Below are positions 1-37,074 of a DNA stretch of 64,000 nt, in pieces. Location: assembly GCA_025642075.2 (NCBI GenBank), contig JAODUO010000886.1, positions 118,501-182,500 on the forward strand, read 5' to 3'. This DNA is from Ridgeia piscesae. Its lineage: Eukaryota; Annelida; Polychaeta; Sabellida; Siboglinidae. Under the pieces are notes generated by a model. That model saw only the letters and a list, made by a program, of their open reading frames with translations. It ran no database searches and was not told the DNA's origin. The translations under genes were made by a program, and so were the position numbers. Every line of letters starts with the position of its first letter. Position 1 is the stretch's first letter.

Positions 1-1845
1 ATACTCTGTCTATATTGGTCAACTACATGGTTGCACGTATCGCTTGACTCATACTCTGTCTATATTGGTCAACTACATGGTTGCACGTATCGCTTGACTC
101 ATACTCTGTCTATATTGGTCAACTACGTGGTTGCACGTATCGCTTGACTCATACCCTGTCTATATTGGTCAACTACATGGTTGCACGTATCGCTTGACTC
201 ATACCCTGTCTATATTGGTCAACTACATGGTTGCACGTATCGCTTGACTCATACCCTGTCTATATTGGTCAACTACATGGTTGCACGTATCGCTTGACTC
301 ATACTCTGTCTATATTGGTCAACTACATGGTTGCACGTATCGCTTGACTCATACTCTGTCTATATTGGTCAACTACATGGTTGCACGTATCGCTTGACTC
401 ATACCCTGTCTATATTGGTCAACTACGTGGTTGCACGTATCGCTTGACTCATACCCTGTCTATATTGGTCAACTACGTGGTTGCATGTATCGCTTGACTC
501 ATACTCTGTCTATATTGGTCAACTACATGGTTGTATGTATAGCTTGACTCATACTCTGTCTATATTGGTCAACTACATGGTTGTATGTATAGCTTGACTC
601 ATACTCTGTCTATATTGGTCAACTACATGGTTGTATGTATAGCTTGACTCATACTCTGTCTATATTGGTCAACTACGTGGTTGCATGTATCGCTTGACTC
701 ATACTCTGTCTATATTGGTCAACTACATGGTTGTATGTATAGCTTGACTCATACTCTACCTATCTTGGTCAACTTACAAGTTGGTACGTATAGCTTGACT
801 CATACTCTGTCTATATTGGTCAACTACGTGGTTGCATGTATAGCTTGACTCATACTCTGTCTATATTGGTCAACTACGTGGTTGCAGTATCGCTTGACTC
901 ATACTCTGTCTATATTGGTCAACTACGTGGTTGCACGTATCGCTTGACTCATACTCTGTCTATATTGGTCAACTACATGGTTGCACGTATCGCTTGACTC
1001 ATACTCTGTCTATATTGGTCAACTACGTGGTTGCACGTATCGCTTGACTCATACTCTGTCTATATTGGTCAACTACGTGGTTGCACGTATCGCTTGACTC
1101 ATACTCTGTCTATATTGGTCAACTACGTGGTTGCACGTATCGCTTGACTCATACTCTGTCTATGTTGGTCAACTACATGGTTGCACGTATCGCTTGACTC
1201 ATACTCTGTCTATGTTGGTCAACTACGTGGTTGCACGTATCGCTTGACTCATACTCTGTCTATGTTGGTCAACTACATGGTTGCACGTATCGCTTGACTC
1301 ATACTCTGTCTATGTTGGTCAACTACATGGTTGCACGTATCGCTTGACTCATACTCTGTCTATGTTGGTCAACTACATGGTTGCACGTATCGCTTGACTC
1401 ATACTCTGTCTATATTGGTCAACTACATGGTTGCACGTATCGCTTGACTCATACTCTGTCTATATTGGTCAACTACATGGTTGCACGTATCGCTTGACTC
1501 ATACTCTGTCTATATTGGTCAACTACGTGGTTGCATGTATCGCTTGACTCATACTCTGTCTATATTGGTCAACTACATGGTTGTATGTATAGCTTGACTC
1601 ATACTCTACCTATCTTGGTCAATTACATGGTTGTATGTATAGCTTGACTCATACTCTGTCTATATTGGTCAACTACATGGTTGTATGTATAGCTTGACTC
1701 ATACTCTGTCTATATTGGTCAACTACATGGTTGTATGTATAGCTTGACTCATACTCTGTCTATATTGGTCAACTACGTGGTTGCATGTATTGCTTGACTC
1801 ATACTCTGTCTATATTGGCCAACTACATGGTTGATTGTATCGTTT
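1..1845. repeat. Minisatellite, 50 bp unit, ~37 copies
   Basis: Signature TATATTGGTCAACTACATGG repeated every 50 bases from the window edge, so it continues upstream. Variants ATGG/GTGG, CACG/TATG and TATA/TATG fall in blocks. Probably in a ZMYND10 intron upstream of exon a. No coding sense. Confidence 0.97.
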
Positions 1846-3060
1846 GATGCAGTCTTGTGACCTGCAGCAGAATGTCTGCAATAATACAAGTTGGTCACTG
1901 AAGCAAAGTCTTGTGACCTGCAGCAGAATGTCTGCAATAATACAAGTTGGTCACTGAAGCAAAGTCTTGTGACCTGCAGCAGAATGTCTGCAATAATACA
2001 AGTTGGTCACTGAAGCAAAGTCTTGTGACCTGCAGCAGAATGTCTGCAATAATACAAGTTGGTCACTGAAGCAAAGTCTTGTGACCTGCAGCAGAATGTC
2101 TGCAATAATACAAGTTGGTCACTGAAGCAAAGTCTTGTGACCTGCAGCAGAATGTCTGCAATAATACAAGTTGGTCACTGAAGCAAAGTCTTGTGACCTG
2201 CAGCAGAATGTCTGCAATAATACAAGTTGGTCACTGAAGCAAAGTCTTGTGACCTGCAGCAGAATGTCTGCAATAATACAAGTTGGTCACTGAAGCAAAG
2301 TCTTGTGACCTGCAGCAGAATGTCTGCAATAATACAAGTTGGTCACTGACACAAAGTCTTGTGACCTGCAGCAGAATGTCTGCAATAATACAAGTTGGTC
2401 ACTGAAGCAAAGTCTTGTGACCTGCAGCAGAATGTCTGCAATAATACAAGTTGGTCACTGAAGCAAAGTCTTGTGACCTGCAGCAGAATGTCTGCAATAA
2501 TACAAGTTGGTCACTGACACAAAGTCTTGTGACCTGCAGCAGAATGTCTGCAATAATACAAGTTGGTCACTGAAGCAAAGTCTTGTGACCTGCAGCAGAA
2601 TGTCTGCAATAATACAAGTTGGTCACTGAAGCAAAGTCTTGTGACCTGCAGCAGAATGTCTGCAATAATACAAGTTGGTCACTGACGCAACGTCTTGTGA
2701 CCTGCAGCAGAATGTCTGCAATAATACAAGTTTGTCACTGAAGCAAAGTCTTGTGACCTGCAGCAGAATGTCTGCAATAATACAAGTTGGTCACTGAAGC
2801 AAAGTCTTGTGACCTGCAGCAGAATGTCTGCAATAATACAAGTTAGTCACTGATGCAAAGTCTTGTGACCTGCAGCAGAATGTCTGCAATAATACAAGTT
2901 GGTCACTGAAGCAAAGTCTTGTGACCTGCAGCAGAATGTCTGCAATAATACAAGTTGGTCACTGACGCAAAGTCTTGTGACCTGCAGCAGAATGTCTGCA
3001 ATAATACAAGTTGGTCACTGATGCAAAGTCTTGTGACCTGCAGCAGAATGTCTGCACTAA
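1846..3060. repeat. Minisatellite, 56 bp unit, ~21 copies
   Basis: Signature CTTGTGACCTGCAGCAGAAT every 56 bases, very uniform (a few GAAGC/GACAC/GATGC variants). It abuts the 50 bp array and ends 127 bases before ZMYND10 exon a. Confidence 0.97.
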
Positions 3061-3186
3061 TGTGTAGAGCACTTGTGTCCTTGGCTTCACCGCACCAAGC
3101 AGAAGAGTCTTGTATATCAACAACTATCAGCGCCTCACTGTGACCATGTGGCGAGGTATAGTGAGAGCACTGTGTCTCCCTTGTAG

Positions 3187-26322
<23,136 letters not shown>

Positions 26323-28409
26323 TGGCAAGTTGGCAACAGACATCCCACATGACAACCAGCCCACCACTTGATGGCAACAGACATCCCGCATGACAACCAG
26401 ACCACCACATGATGGCAACATACATAATTATATCCCACATGACAACCAGCCCACCACTTGATGGCAACAGACATCCCACATGACAACCAGCCCACCACTT
26501 GATGGCAACAAACATCCCACATGACAACCAGCCCACCACTTGATGGCAACAGACATCCCACATGACAACCAGCCCACCACTTGATGGCAACAGACATCCC
26601 GCATGACAACCAGCCCACCACTTGATGGCAACAGACATCCCACATGACAACCAGCCCACCAGTTGATGGCAACAGACATCCCACATGACAACCAGCCCAC
26701 CAGTTGATGGCAACAGACATCCCACATGACAACCAGCCCACCACTTGATGGCAACAGACATCCCACATGACAACCAGCCCACCACTTGATGGCAACCGAC
26801 ATCCCGCATGACAACCAGACCACCACATGATGGAAACAGACATATATCCCACATGACAACCAGCCCACCACTTGATGGCAACAGACATCCCGCATGACAA
26901 CCAGCCCACCACTTGATGGCAACAAACATCCCACATGACAACCAGCCCACCACTTGATGGCAACAGACATCCCACATGACAACCAGCCCACCACTTGATG
27001 GCAACAGACATCCCACATGACAACCAGCCCACCACTTGATGGCAAAAAGACATCCCACATGACAACCAGCCCACCACTTGATGGCAACAGACATCCACAT
27101 GACAACCAGCCCACCACTTGATGGCAACAGACATCCCACATGACAACCAGCCCACCACTTGATGGCAACAGACATCCAGCATGACAACCAGCCCACCACA
27201 TGATGGCAACAGACATCCCACATGACAACCAGCCCACCACTTGATGGCAACAGACATCCCACATGACAACCAGCCCACCACTTGATGGCAACAGACATCC
27301 CGCATGACAACCAGCCCACCACATGATGGCAACAGACATGCCAGATGACAACCAGCCCACCACTTGATGGCAACAGACATCCCACATGACAACCAGCCCA
27401 CCACTTGATGGCAACAGACATCCCGCATGACAACCAGCCCACCACTTGATGGCAACATACATATATCCCACATGACAACCAGCCCACCACTTGATGGCAA
27501 CAGACATCCCGCATGACAACCAGCCCACCACTTGATGGCAACATACACATATCCCACATGACAACCAGCCCACCACTTGATGACAACAGACATCCCGCAT
27601 GACAACCAGCCCACCACTTGATGGCAACATACATATATCCCACATGACAACCAGCCCACCACTTGATGGCAACAGACATCCCACATGACAACCAGCCCAC
27701 CTCTCGATGGCAACAGACATCTTGCATGACAACCAGCCCACCACTCGATGGCAACAGACATCCCACAGGACAACCAGCCCACCTCTCGATGGCAACAGAC
27801 ATCCCGCATGACAACCAGCCCACCTCTCGATGGCAACAGACATCCCGCATGACAACCAGCCCACCACTGATGGCAACAGACATCCCGCATGACAACCAGC
27901 CCACCACTCGATGGCAACAGACATCCCGCATGACAACCAGCCCACCACTCGATGGCAACAGACATCCCGCATGACAACCAGCCCACCACTCGATGGCAAC
28001 AGACATCCGACATGACAACCAGCCCACCACATGATGGCAACAGACATCCCACATGACAACCAGCCCACCACTTGATGGCAACAGACATCCCGCTTGACAA
28101 CCAGCCCACCACTTGATGGCAACAGACATCCCGCTTGACAACCAGATATGTACTGGAAATTAAATTGAATTATAGTGCATATGTAAAGGTGATATCCATT
28201 AAAAATCACACCTGTATTTTTATATGGCAACTTCCTTTGTAAATACCTGTCAGCTTTACAGTATTAACAAGAATATTTATGTAACTGCCTGCAAAGGAGG
28301 TTAGAGCATCAGTCAACCAGTTTATCACAATATCCAAATAATTATGAAAAATGTTACTCAGGGTAGCCATACATCAAGTACAGCTCATTTTAGGGACATG
28401 GGAACAACA

Positions 28410-28715
28410 TTCCAAATGTCAAATCCACCTTAAGCATGCGACAACATTCCAAGATGTCAAGTCCACCTTACTCTAGGGAGACGTGACAACATTCCAAGAT
28501 GTCAAGTCCACCTTACTCTAGGGAGACGTGACAACATTCCAAGATGTCAAGTCCATCTTACTCTAGGGAGACGTGACAACATTCCAAGATGTCAAGTCCA
28601 CCTTACTCTAGGGAGACGTGACAATATTCCAAGATGTCAAGTTCACCATACTCTAGGGAGACATGTGACAACATTCCAAGATGTCAAGTTCACCTAACTC
28701 TAGGGAGACATGTCA
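28410..28715. repeat. Minisatellite, 45 bp unit, ~6.5 copies
   Basis: Signature CTCTAGGGAGACGTGACAAC every 45 bases, in the intergenic region downstream of ZMYND10. Confidence 0.93.
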
Positions 28716-29699
28716 CACAAATAACAGGTTGGTTAATTGTAATTATTAAAGTAGAAATATTGAAACTGGGCTGTGCATCGTATTTGACTAATCCATACAT
28801 GATCTCTGTAATAGAATGATCTACGTACACTTGCTCAAATGACAGGCTCTATGCAGTGACATTACAAGTACTATTTGTAACTAGTTCTTTTGGGATTCTT
28901 GTGTGGCATAGAAATGTAGTTGACACATAGTGTGATATTGATGTGAACCGTTTATAAATTCGTATGAACATGAATGTAATATTTGTAATAAAAGGCATAT
29001 ATCTATATGTCTGTGTGTCTGTTCGTTCGTCTGTCCATCCATCCACCCGTCCACCCGTCTGTCCTATAGCTTAGGGGCCGGAGGGGTATTGTCAATCCAT
29101 GACTTTTCTTGTCTTCCTCTGTCTTGACCCATCAGTTCCTCATTGGTGTTAGCAAAGCTCACCTTCAAATGTCCAATTAAACTACTACTCCTTCAAAAAT
29201 TGGCGGGAAATTGGCGGATGTAGAGGTTTGAAATTGGTGGTGTATAAAATTTGAAAAAACAAGCGGAAATATTGATTGATAAGTATTATTCTTGTGTTAA
29301 GATTATTCATAAAGTCGTACTGGACATATATTGGGTAGTAGTTTTGGTTAAAGTTTGTTAGTTAACAGTATTTTTGAACAGATTAGTATATTGGGTGATA
29401 ATAGGGTAATCTAGGCTTCGACAAATTGTAAACAAGATTCAGCAAATCTCTTTATTTGATATAGTATATAAGAGATAAAGCAATAAGAGTAACAACTACA
29501 TATGTAAGATAATACTGTGAATAGGTATCATTGTTATTAAAAATAAACAAGCGTTTTAGTCGGAAACCCTTGTTTGTTTATATAGGTCCAACGTTTCCGC
29601 TAGGGAACGGTACCAGTACAGACTAAACTTATTGTTCATGGTAGCATAGGGAGTAAGTTGTTTATGTTTATATGCTGCAGTTGCTGTACACAATAAACA
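28716..29699. other. Intergenic, possible LINE 5'UTR at the right
   Basis: Nothing firm. A short TCTGTCCATCCATCCACCCG run lies at ~29030. From ~29400 on, the sequence may be the 5'UTR of LINE copy A, but no boundary was seen. Confidence 0.5.
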
Positions 29700-29759
29700 A
29701 ACAGTCTTTCTAAAGACTAAGTTGGTTTAAACTAAGAGTTGATTTTGACAAATCGTAAT

Positions 29760-30835
29760 ATGGCACCTGGCAAGAGGCAAGTGAAGGCAAGGAGGCACTT
29801 GGTGTGTAACCACTGCCACAGCTTGGTGGATTTTGCCGTATCGGGGTGCGGAAAAACTTGGTCAGAGACAACGGAGGAAGGGTTTACGTTCCAATGTTTA
29901 GGGTGTTGGAAAGTGGACTGTCTGACAGCAGAGTTAGCTAGGCTAATGGATATTGTGAAGGGGATGGGGAGTGGAGGGAGCGTGATTGCAAGGACAAAAA
30001 ATGGAGAAAGAACAACAGGAAACATGACATGCAGGAAGGTGACAGGGGAGAAAGTGACAGTAGAGAAGGAGGGAGGGACAAGGGGACAGGAGATGAGAGA
30101 AATAGATGCGACAAGAGGAAAGACGAATGGAAGAAAGGAAGTGAGAGGGGATGTGACCAAACGGAAGTCAATAACAAGGACGCTGACAGGAAGAAAAGAG
30201 ACCGGAAAGAAAGGAACAACAGAGAAAGCGGCAGGGGGAAAAGTCAGCAACCAGGGAGATGCAAAACGGAGGAGCTACTCTGAAGCAGTGATCGAGGGGG
30301 CATTGAGAACGGAAAGGGTATTTATGGGAGACTCCACTTTGCAAAGGACAGACAGGCATTAAACAAAGGAGAAGACGTTGTTTGTCTTCCGGGAGCTAGG
30401 ATAGAGCATGTGACTGAACGGGTAGAGAACGTATTGGGGCATGGCCAAGGGGGGTCTATATTAGTACATGTAGGGACGAACAATGCAGACAGGGATGGAA
30501 CAACCAGGATAGTAAAGAGATACAGAGAGTTAGTAGAGACACTGAAGAAGACGAGAGTTGAACAGATCATACTCTCAGGAATCTTGCCAGTGATGAGGGG
30601 AAGCGGAACAACATTTAGAAACTGCAAGAGGATGGCAATTAACACACTATTAGAGCAGATGTGTGAAGAAGAAGGAGTTGGATTTGTGGGGATATTTTGT
30701 TGGTAAAGAAGACATGTTTATGAGAGATGGCCTCCATCTAAGCGGAAAGGGCGCAGCAGTGTTCTCCGAGAACCTTCTTCGATCGATGGACAATGGAACA
30801 GGTTGCAACTTTTTAAACTAGTTTCGCAGGGGGGA
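29760..30835 (+). pseudogene. CR1 ORF1 (zinc finger + SGNH/GDSL esterase), frameshifted
   Basis: From ATG 29760 (MAPGKRQVKARRHLVCNHC). A CNHC..C / CLGCWKVDC cysteine cluster at residues ~17-60 is followed by a very charged K/E/R/G-rich linker. Then comes an SGNH esterase: block I GDSTLQR, block III HVGTNNA, and the C-terminal DGLHLSGKG with catalytic D and H. One-base loss near 30355 breaks the frame between block I and CLPGARIEHV. A second break near 30690 (GFVGIFCW then stop) precedes KEDMFMRDGLHLSG. ORF1 proteins of this class bind RNA and may bind lipid or modify esters during retrotransposition. Confidence 0.8.
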
Positions 30836-30913
30836 TACACAGAGAAGCCAAATACTAGAGGCATAGATAAAGATAGCAAAAAGACATCAGCAAAGAACAG
30901 CCTGGAAAGCCCT

Positions 30914-33645
30914 ATGGAATTTGGTTATAAATGTGTTTGTTTTAATGCAAGGAGCATAGTAAACAAAAGAAATGAACTAAACATTATGGTAGAAGATATT
31001 GACCCTCACATAATAGGTTTAACTGAATCTTGGGCCACACCCGATATATCAGATGCCGAATTAGGAATGACAGGGTATGTAATGTTTAGGAAAGATAGAT
31101 TAGGAAGAAGGGGAGGCAGAGTTATTTTATATATTAAAGAATCCATCCAAGCTTATGAAATACAATTAGAAAAAGAAGCAGAATGTGAAGAAGCTGTCTG
31201 GTGTAACATAGTTACAGGAAACTCAACATTAACTGTTGGGTTAGTGTATCGGAGTCCAAACATAAGCATGGAAGAGAATGAAAAAATACATAATGCTATC
31301 AAAGAAGTGAGTAAACGGGACTGTATTATTATGGGGGATTTTAACCATGGGTTTTTTAATTTAGTACAAGATAGTTTCCTTTCTCAACATGTGTTAGAAG
31401 CAACCAGGGGCGAGAACGTGTTAGACATAGTATTGAGCTCACAGAAGGAATTTGTTGATAATGTCAAGATATGTGAGCCACTGGGGTGTAGTGATCACAA
31501 CCAGATACATTTTATCATCAAAGTAAAGGGAGAACGGAATAGAAAAATAAGGTACAGGAAAAAATGTCACAAAGGAAGATATAAGGACATGAGGGAATAT
31601 TTAGCAAAGATAGACTGGAATAACACACTGAAGAATAAGACAGCAACAGAATGCTGGAATATTTTAAAGAGAGAAATTGACTGCGTCGTTGACAAATTTG
31701 TCCCCTTGAAAAAACAGGGGAAACGGTCAAAGAAGAAACACTTATCGAAGGAAACCATTAGAAAAATCAAGTACAAGCAAATGATGTGGAAGACATATAG
31801 ACATACTGGAAGTGAAGAAGATTATAGCATTTATAAAGAAGCACTTAATCAAGCTACAGCTGAAATTCGAAATTCAAAGAGAAGATACAAACAAAAAATA
31901 GCTTTTAATATAAAACATGACAGCAAGAGTTTTTATGCGTATGTTCGAAGTAAACAGAAAGTTCAGGATAAGGTCGGTCCTCTAGAAGGTAGTGATGGAA
32001 ACATAATAACAGAGGGATTCTTAGTGGCAGAAAACCTAAATGAGTACTTTAGTTCGGTGTTTACCAGGGAAGATATTAGTATATTACCAGTACTTGAGAC
32101 TAAGTTCGAAGGGAGAGAATTTGACTATTTAGGACAACTAATTGTAACCCCAACAATGGTAGCTATGAAAATAAGAGATATGAAGGATAATAAATCACCT
32201 GGAGTGGATGGGATTCCTCCCAAATTACTATTGGAAATTGTAGAACAAATCAGCATACCGCTTGCAACAGTGTTCAATTTGTCATTAGAGGAGGGAATAG
32301 TTCCGTTAGAATGGAAAGAAGCAAACATTATACCATTATTTAAAAAAGGTTCGAGAAACAAGTCAGAGAACTATAGACCAGTGAGTTTAACATCGGTGAT
32401 TTGCAAACTATTAGAAAGACTAATTAAAGATCACCTGGTTGATTTTCTTGTTAAAAATAAATTGATAAACCCATCTCAACATGGGTTTTTAAAAGCGAGG
32501 TCATGCTTAACAAATATGTTATGTTTTTTGGAAGATGTCACAAAGTGGGTAGATGAGGGATCACCAGTAGATATAATCTACATAGATTTAAAAAAAGCCT
32601 TTGACAAAGTACCACACCAAAGACTACTACTTAAACTAAAGGCCCATGGCATAGGAAATGGAATGATCAACTGGATAGAAAAATGGCTTATTGATAGAAG
32701 ACAAAGAGTAGTAGTTGATGGGGAGGTTTCAAACTGGAAATCGGTTTTGAGTGGAGTACCGCAGGGATCAGTACTGGGACCTATTTTATTCTTAATATAT
32801 ATCAATGATTTGGATGACGACATAACAAGCAAGGTGTTGAAGTTTGCAGACGACACAAAAGTGTTTAGGAAAATTAAAAGTGATGACAGCATTTACAAGA
32901 TGATCTTAATAAGTTGATAGAATGGTCTGAGAAGTGGCAAATGCTGTTTAATTTTGGAAAGTGTAAGTGCCTCCACACAGGACATGGGAATGAAGAAGCC
33001 CAATATACAATGGGTGGTACTGTACAAAATACTACCTTAAAGGAAAAGGACTTAGGGTTAACTATTAGTGCTGACATGAAGGTATCAGAGCAGTGTGGAA
33101 TTGCAGCAGCGAAAGGAAACCAGATTCTAGGATTAATTAGGGCGAAATATAGTGTACAAAGAAAAGAACTAATAATACAGCTGTATAAAACAATAGTTAG
33201 GCCTCACTTAGAATATTGTATACAAGCATGGAGGCCATATCGCAAGAAGGATATTGATATGCTAGAAAGAGTACAAAGGAGAGCAACCAAAATGATACCA
33301 AAACTCAGGAATATTAGTTATGAAATGCGTCTAAAAGAATGTGGTTTAACAACACCAGAAACCAGAAGATTGAGAGGAGATCAGATTGAGGTGTTTAAAA
33401 TATTGAATGGATATGAAAATATTGACAGAAATATTTTTTTCACAGTCAAGGAAGAGAGAAGGACTAGAGGACATGGAGTTACATTAGCAAAGAAGCAGTG
33501 TAGACTAGATATTAGAAAATTTTCATTTTCACAAAGAACAGTAAATGAATGGAACAGATTATCAGCTGATTGTGCATGTGCTAGTAGTGTTAATATATTT
33601 AAAAATAAAATCGACATATACCTAAGACGGGCGGGGTATACTTAG
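30914..33645 (+). pseudogene. CR1 ORF2 endonuclease-reverse transcriptase, one frameshift
   Basis: The first ATG of the open frame is 30914 (MEFGYKCVCFNARSIVNKRN). Apurinic-like endonuclease motifs are LTESW, GLVYRSPN, IMGDFN and CSDHNQIHF. Reverse-transcriptase motifs are SPGVDGIPPKLL, SENYRPVSLTSVICK, QHGFLKARS, DLKKAFDKVPHQ, SGVPQGSVLGPILF and the catalytic FADDTK (~32845). A small net deletion near 32890 shifts frame (stop at 32917); the rest (LIEWSEKWQM to YLRRAGYT) is open to 33645. Otherwise intact, so a young insertion. Confidence 0.88.
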
Positions 33646-33745
33646 ATAGATAGGTTGGACTCTCGATAAGCCAAATGGCTTCCTAGTCCACCTGCCATCT
33701 AGAGTTGAATCTCTAGGTGGCAATCTTGTTAAAAACTTTCTTCTT

Positions 33746-34749
33746 ATTCTTATAATTAGGTAAGCGACATATCCCCACAAAGTGCTTCATTTTAGGAGTT
33801 TAAATGGCCCTCACACAATGTTATATAATTGGAAAGCCATGTAAAAAGTATCTCCGCCACAATTAGGCCTGCAGTATAGTTGCCAAGTGGTGCAGCATGC
33901 GTCAAAGAAGGTCACCATCAAACGACCAATTTATATTGGTCTTGATAGTTAAATGGTTATATAGCTATTTTATTTAAATAGCAAATTGTCAAGCCACACA
34001 TTGTTGGAAAGTGCATTATCTCATCTCACAGATGGTTTACAATAGGTTGCTATATACCTGAAAGAATAAGAGTGACAACTAGGCAAAACAAGGTCAATCA
34101 TAAAATTATGAATATTCAAAAATTTACAATGTCACAAACATGATGAGGTTACACTGACAGCGAAGCTATTTATATGTACTGGTGTTCAAACAGGGTCAAC
34201 GTAAATTGATGAATGTTAGAAATTGCGCCATCATGCAAATATTACAATTTCATTAGTTGCTTATAATCTACGTGACCTGCATACTGATGACCATATCATA
34301 TACCATTTGAAAACATTGTTTATCCTCATGACAAGGAGGTATAATGAACTACAATGAGGCATATATAGTTTTATATAGATCCTTGTCACAGGGATAAACA
34401 ATGCTTTCAAATTATCTATGATATGGTCATATGTTGGTGACAAAGACATAAGCAACTGTAAGTAACCTGTCACACAGATACCTAACCAATATCAACATTT
34501 TACCTTATTAATTTTACAGCTTTACACAAAATTAACCCCCATAGAACTGAAAACATTCTAATTTAATATTTTCAAAAGTGAATTTGTTTTGAAATTACTA
34601 CAAATGTATACACATTTGAGAATGAATACTTGTCAAATTAATATTAATAGTGAGCAACTATTGTTGATGCAACTTAAAACAATGACTGTAATAATGGTTT
34701 ATTTTCACATGTAGACATAAATTCACAAATCTTTGCCATGTTTCATTAC
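33746..34749. other. Intergenic, AT-rich, with one MITE
   Basis: Besides the palindromic element at 34255-34457 I see no gene or repeat. Confidence 0.6.
34255..34457. mobile_element. Palindromic MITE-like element, ~203 bp
   Basis: Arms AGTTGCTTAT...GACCATATCAT...CATTGTTTATCC...GACAAGGA at the left, inverted at the right, ~85 bp each with a small loop. No coding. Located between LINE copy A and the 41 bp array. Confidence 0.65.
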
Positions 34750-36200
34750 ACAACCTTGCATTGCTCAAAGTGTGTTACTGCCAATCACTGAACTTCACTC
34801 TCAAAGTACCCTGCTAGCCTTGGGACACCAAACACCCAAAGTGTGTTATTCTTGACAGCCCCGGAACACCACACATTCAAAGTATGTTACTCTGGCTAAT
34901 CTTGAAACACGTCACACTCCAAGTGTATTATTCCAGCTACTCATGGAACATAGCGTGTTACTCCTGCCAGTCATGGAACACCACACGTACAAAGTGTGTT
35001 ACTCCTGCCAGTCATGGAACACCACACTTACAAAGTGTGTTACTCCTACCAGTCATGGAACACCACACTTACAAAGTGTGTTACTCCTGCCAGTCATGGA
35101 ACACCACACGTACAAAGTGTGTTACTCTTGCCAGTCATGGAACACCACACTTACAAAGTGTGTTACTCCTGCCAGTCATGGAACACCACATGTACAAAGT
35201 GTGTTACTCCTGCCAGTCATGGAACACCACACTTACAAAGTATGTTACTCTTGCCAGTCATGGAACACCACACTTACAAAGTGTGTTACTCTTGCCAGTC
35301 ATGGAACACCACACGTACAAAGTGTGTTACTCCTGCCAGTCATGGAACACCACACGTACAAAGTGTGTTACTCCTGCCAGTCATGGAACACCACACTTAC
35401 AAAGTGTGTTACTCTTGCCAGTCATGGAACACCACACGTACAAAGTGTGTTACTCCTGCCAGTCATGGAACACCATACGTACAAAGTGTGTTACTCTTGC
35501 CAGTCATGGAACACCACACGTACAAAGTGTGTTACTCCTGCCAGTCATGGAACACCACACGTACAAAGTGTGTTACTCCTGCCAGCCATGGAACACCATA
35601 CGTACAAAGTGTGTTACTCTTGCCAGTCATGGAACACCACACGTACAAAGTGTGTTACTCCTGCCAGTCATGGAACACCACACGTACAAAGTGTGTTACT
35701 CCTGCCAGCCATGGAACACCATACGTACAAAGTGTGTTACTCTTGCCAGTCATGGAACACCACACGTACAAAGTGTGTTACTCCTGCCAGTCATGGAACA
35801 CCACACGTACAAAGTGTGTTACTCCTGCCAGTCATGGAACACCACACTTACAAAGTGTGTTACTCTTGCCAGTCATGGAACACCATACGTACAAAGTGTG
35901 TTACTCTTGCCAGTCATGGAACACCACACGTACAAAGTGTGTTACTCCTGCCAGCCATGGAACACCACACGTACGTACATGTTACTCTTGCCATACGTAC
36001 AAAGTGTGTTACTCTTGCCAGTCATGGAACACCACACGTACAAAGTGTGTTACTCCTGCCAGCCATGGAACACCATACGTACAAAGTGTGTTACTCTTGC
36101 CAGTCATGGAACACCACACGTACAAAGTGTGTTACTCCTGCCAGCCATGGAACACCACACGTACAAAGTGTGTTACTCCTGCCAGCCATGGAACACCTCA
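34750..36200. repeat. Minisatellite, 41 bp unit, ~33 copies
   Basis: Signature AAGTGTGTTACTCCTGCCAG. The left edge (34750-34940) is diverged and the core is uniform. All three forward frames stay open for 400+ codons because 41 is not a multiple of 3 and the unit has no stop; not a gene. Confidence 0.96.
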
Positions 36201-37074
36201 ACTGTAGCCATCAGTGATTCACAAACAGCCACACATCGTAATACCACAGCACAAGTGATTTATTATTGTAGATTACCATATCAGTGAAATGGTAACATCA
36301 TAGATTCTCACCTTGTCATTGGAGACCACAACAAACAAAAAGTTTGCACTGCACATGAACTGGAATGTAGTGTCTAACATATTTGCACCAAACAAATAAA
36401 TATAAAACAAAATATAAATATAAAACAGAATAATAATATACATATGGTTCAATATCGAGTCATAAAGAGCATTGTCAAAGACAGTAGGAGTCGGGCCACA
36501 TTTGCATTTTCTATAGGTGACCATTATAACGTTTCCTTCATTTCCTACTAATCTTGATGAGCTCTGTTATTGACAATTTCATAGCATATTTACCATCCAT
36601 AGACATTAACTTCTCTTACCTCAGGCTCCCACAAACCTCTTTCAAACCTCATACCCCTCCATTTCTGCTTGAACCACCCATGGATAGCCCCTGATTACAT
36701 CACCAAGCAAAATGACAACTGTATTAATACGCAGAAATGCACCGACTGACCGCTGTCATAATGTGACAGCTCTGATGCCACACTGCACAAAAACATCATT
36801 TCTAATCACTCCACACTACATATGTGATCACAGAAATTCAGACAACCTGCATAATGCAAATTTTATAGGGTACTCTCTGGTCGGGGAATGGCGTATGAGC
36901 ACCAACACCCTGAGTAGCAATACAAATGGCATTCATATTAACTGTCTCTAAACAACGACAAACACAACATTTGTGTTACTCAGTCAATGCTCTGTTTAGT
37001 TTGATGTTTCTTGTCTGAGAGCAGCTGCAGTGTCTGTCACACAAGTTGCATAGAATCAAGTGAATTAGTTGAAA
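36201..37074. other. Intergenic unique sequence
   Basis: Between the 41 bp and 52 bp arrays. Short frames on both strands have no recognisable domain. Confidence 0.6.

Larger units (their letters stand above)
29700..33745 (+). mobile_element. CR1-like LINE, near full-length (copy A)
   Basis: Non-LTR retrotransposon with ORF1 (CxxC-type zinc finger, charged linker, SGNH esterase) and ORF2 (endonuclease plus reverse transcriptase), both with few lesions. The 3'UTR runs to CAATCTTGTTAAAA at ~33740; the inverted copy B ends with the same sequence. The 5' boundary is uncertain (29400-29700). ORF1 with an esterase domain is known in the CR1 group. It lies between the convergent ZMYND10 and GNS genes. 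Confidence 0.85.

Noticed and set aside
1..3060. CRISPR-like array (regular 50 and 56 bp periodicity)
   Set aside because: Units are contiguous near-identical repeats without variable spacers, in a spliced animal gene context. A minisatellite.
29732..30250. 172-codon - strand ORF
   Set aside because: Antisense of LINE ORF1; its proline/serine-rich composition mirrors the charged linker.
34884..36287. Three + strand open frames of 403-467 codons (VCYSCQSWNTT-type repeat)
   Set aside because: Period 41 with no stop in the unit opens every frame. No start context, no unique sequence, no splice signals.
36712..36951. 79-codon + strand ORF in the intergenic region
   Set aside because: No homology, no splice or promoter context seen.
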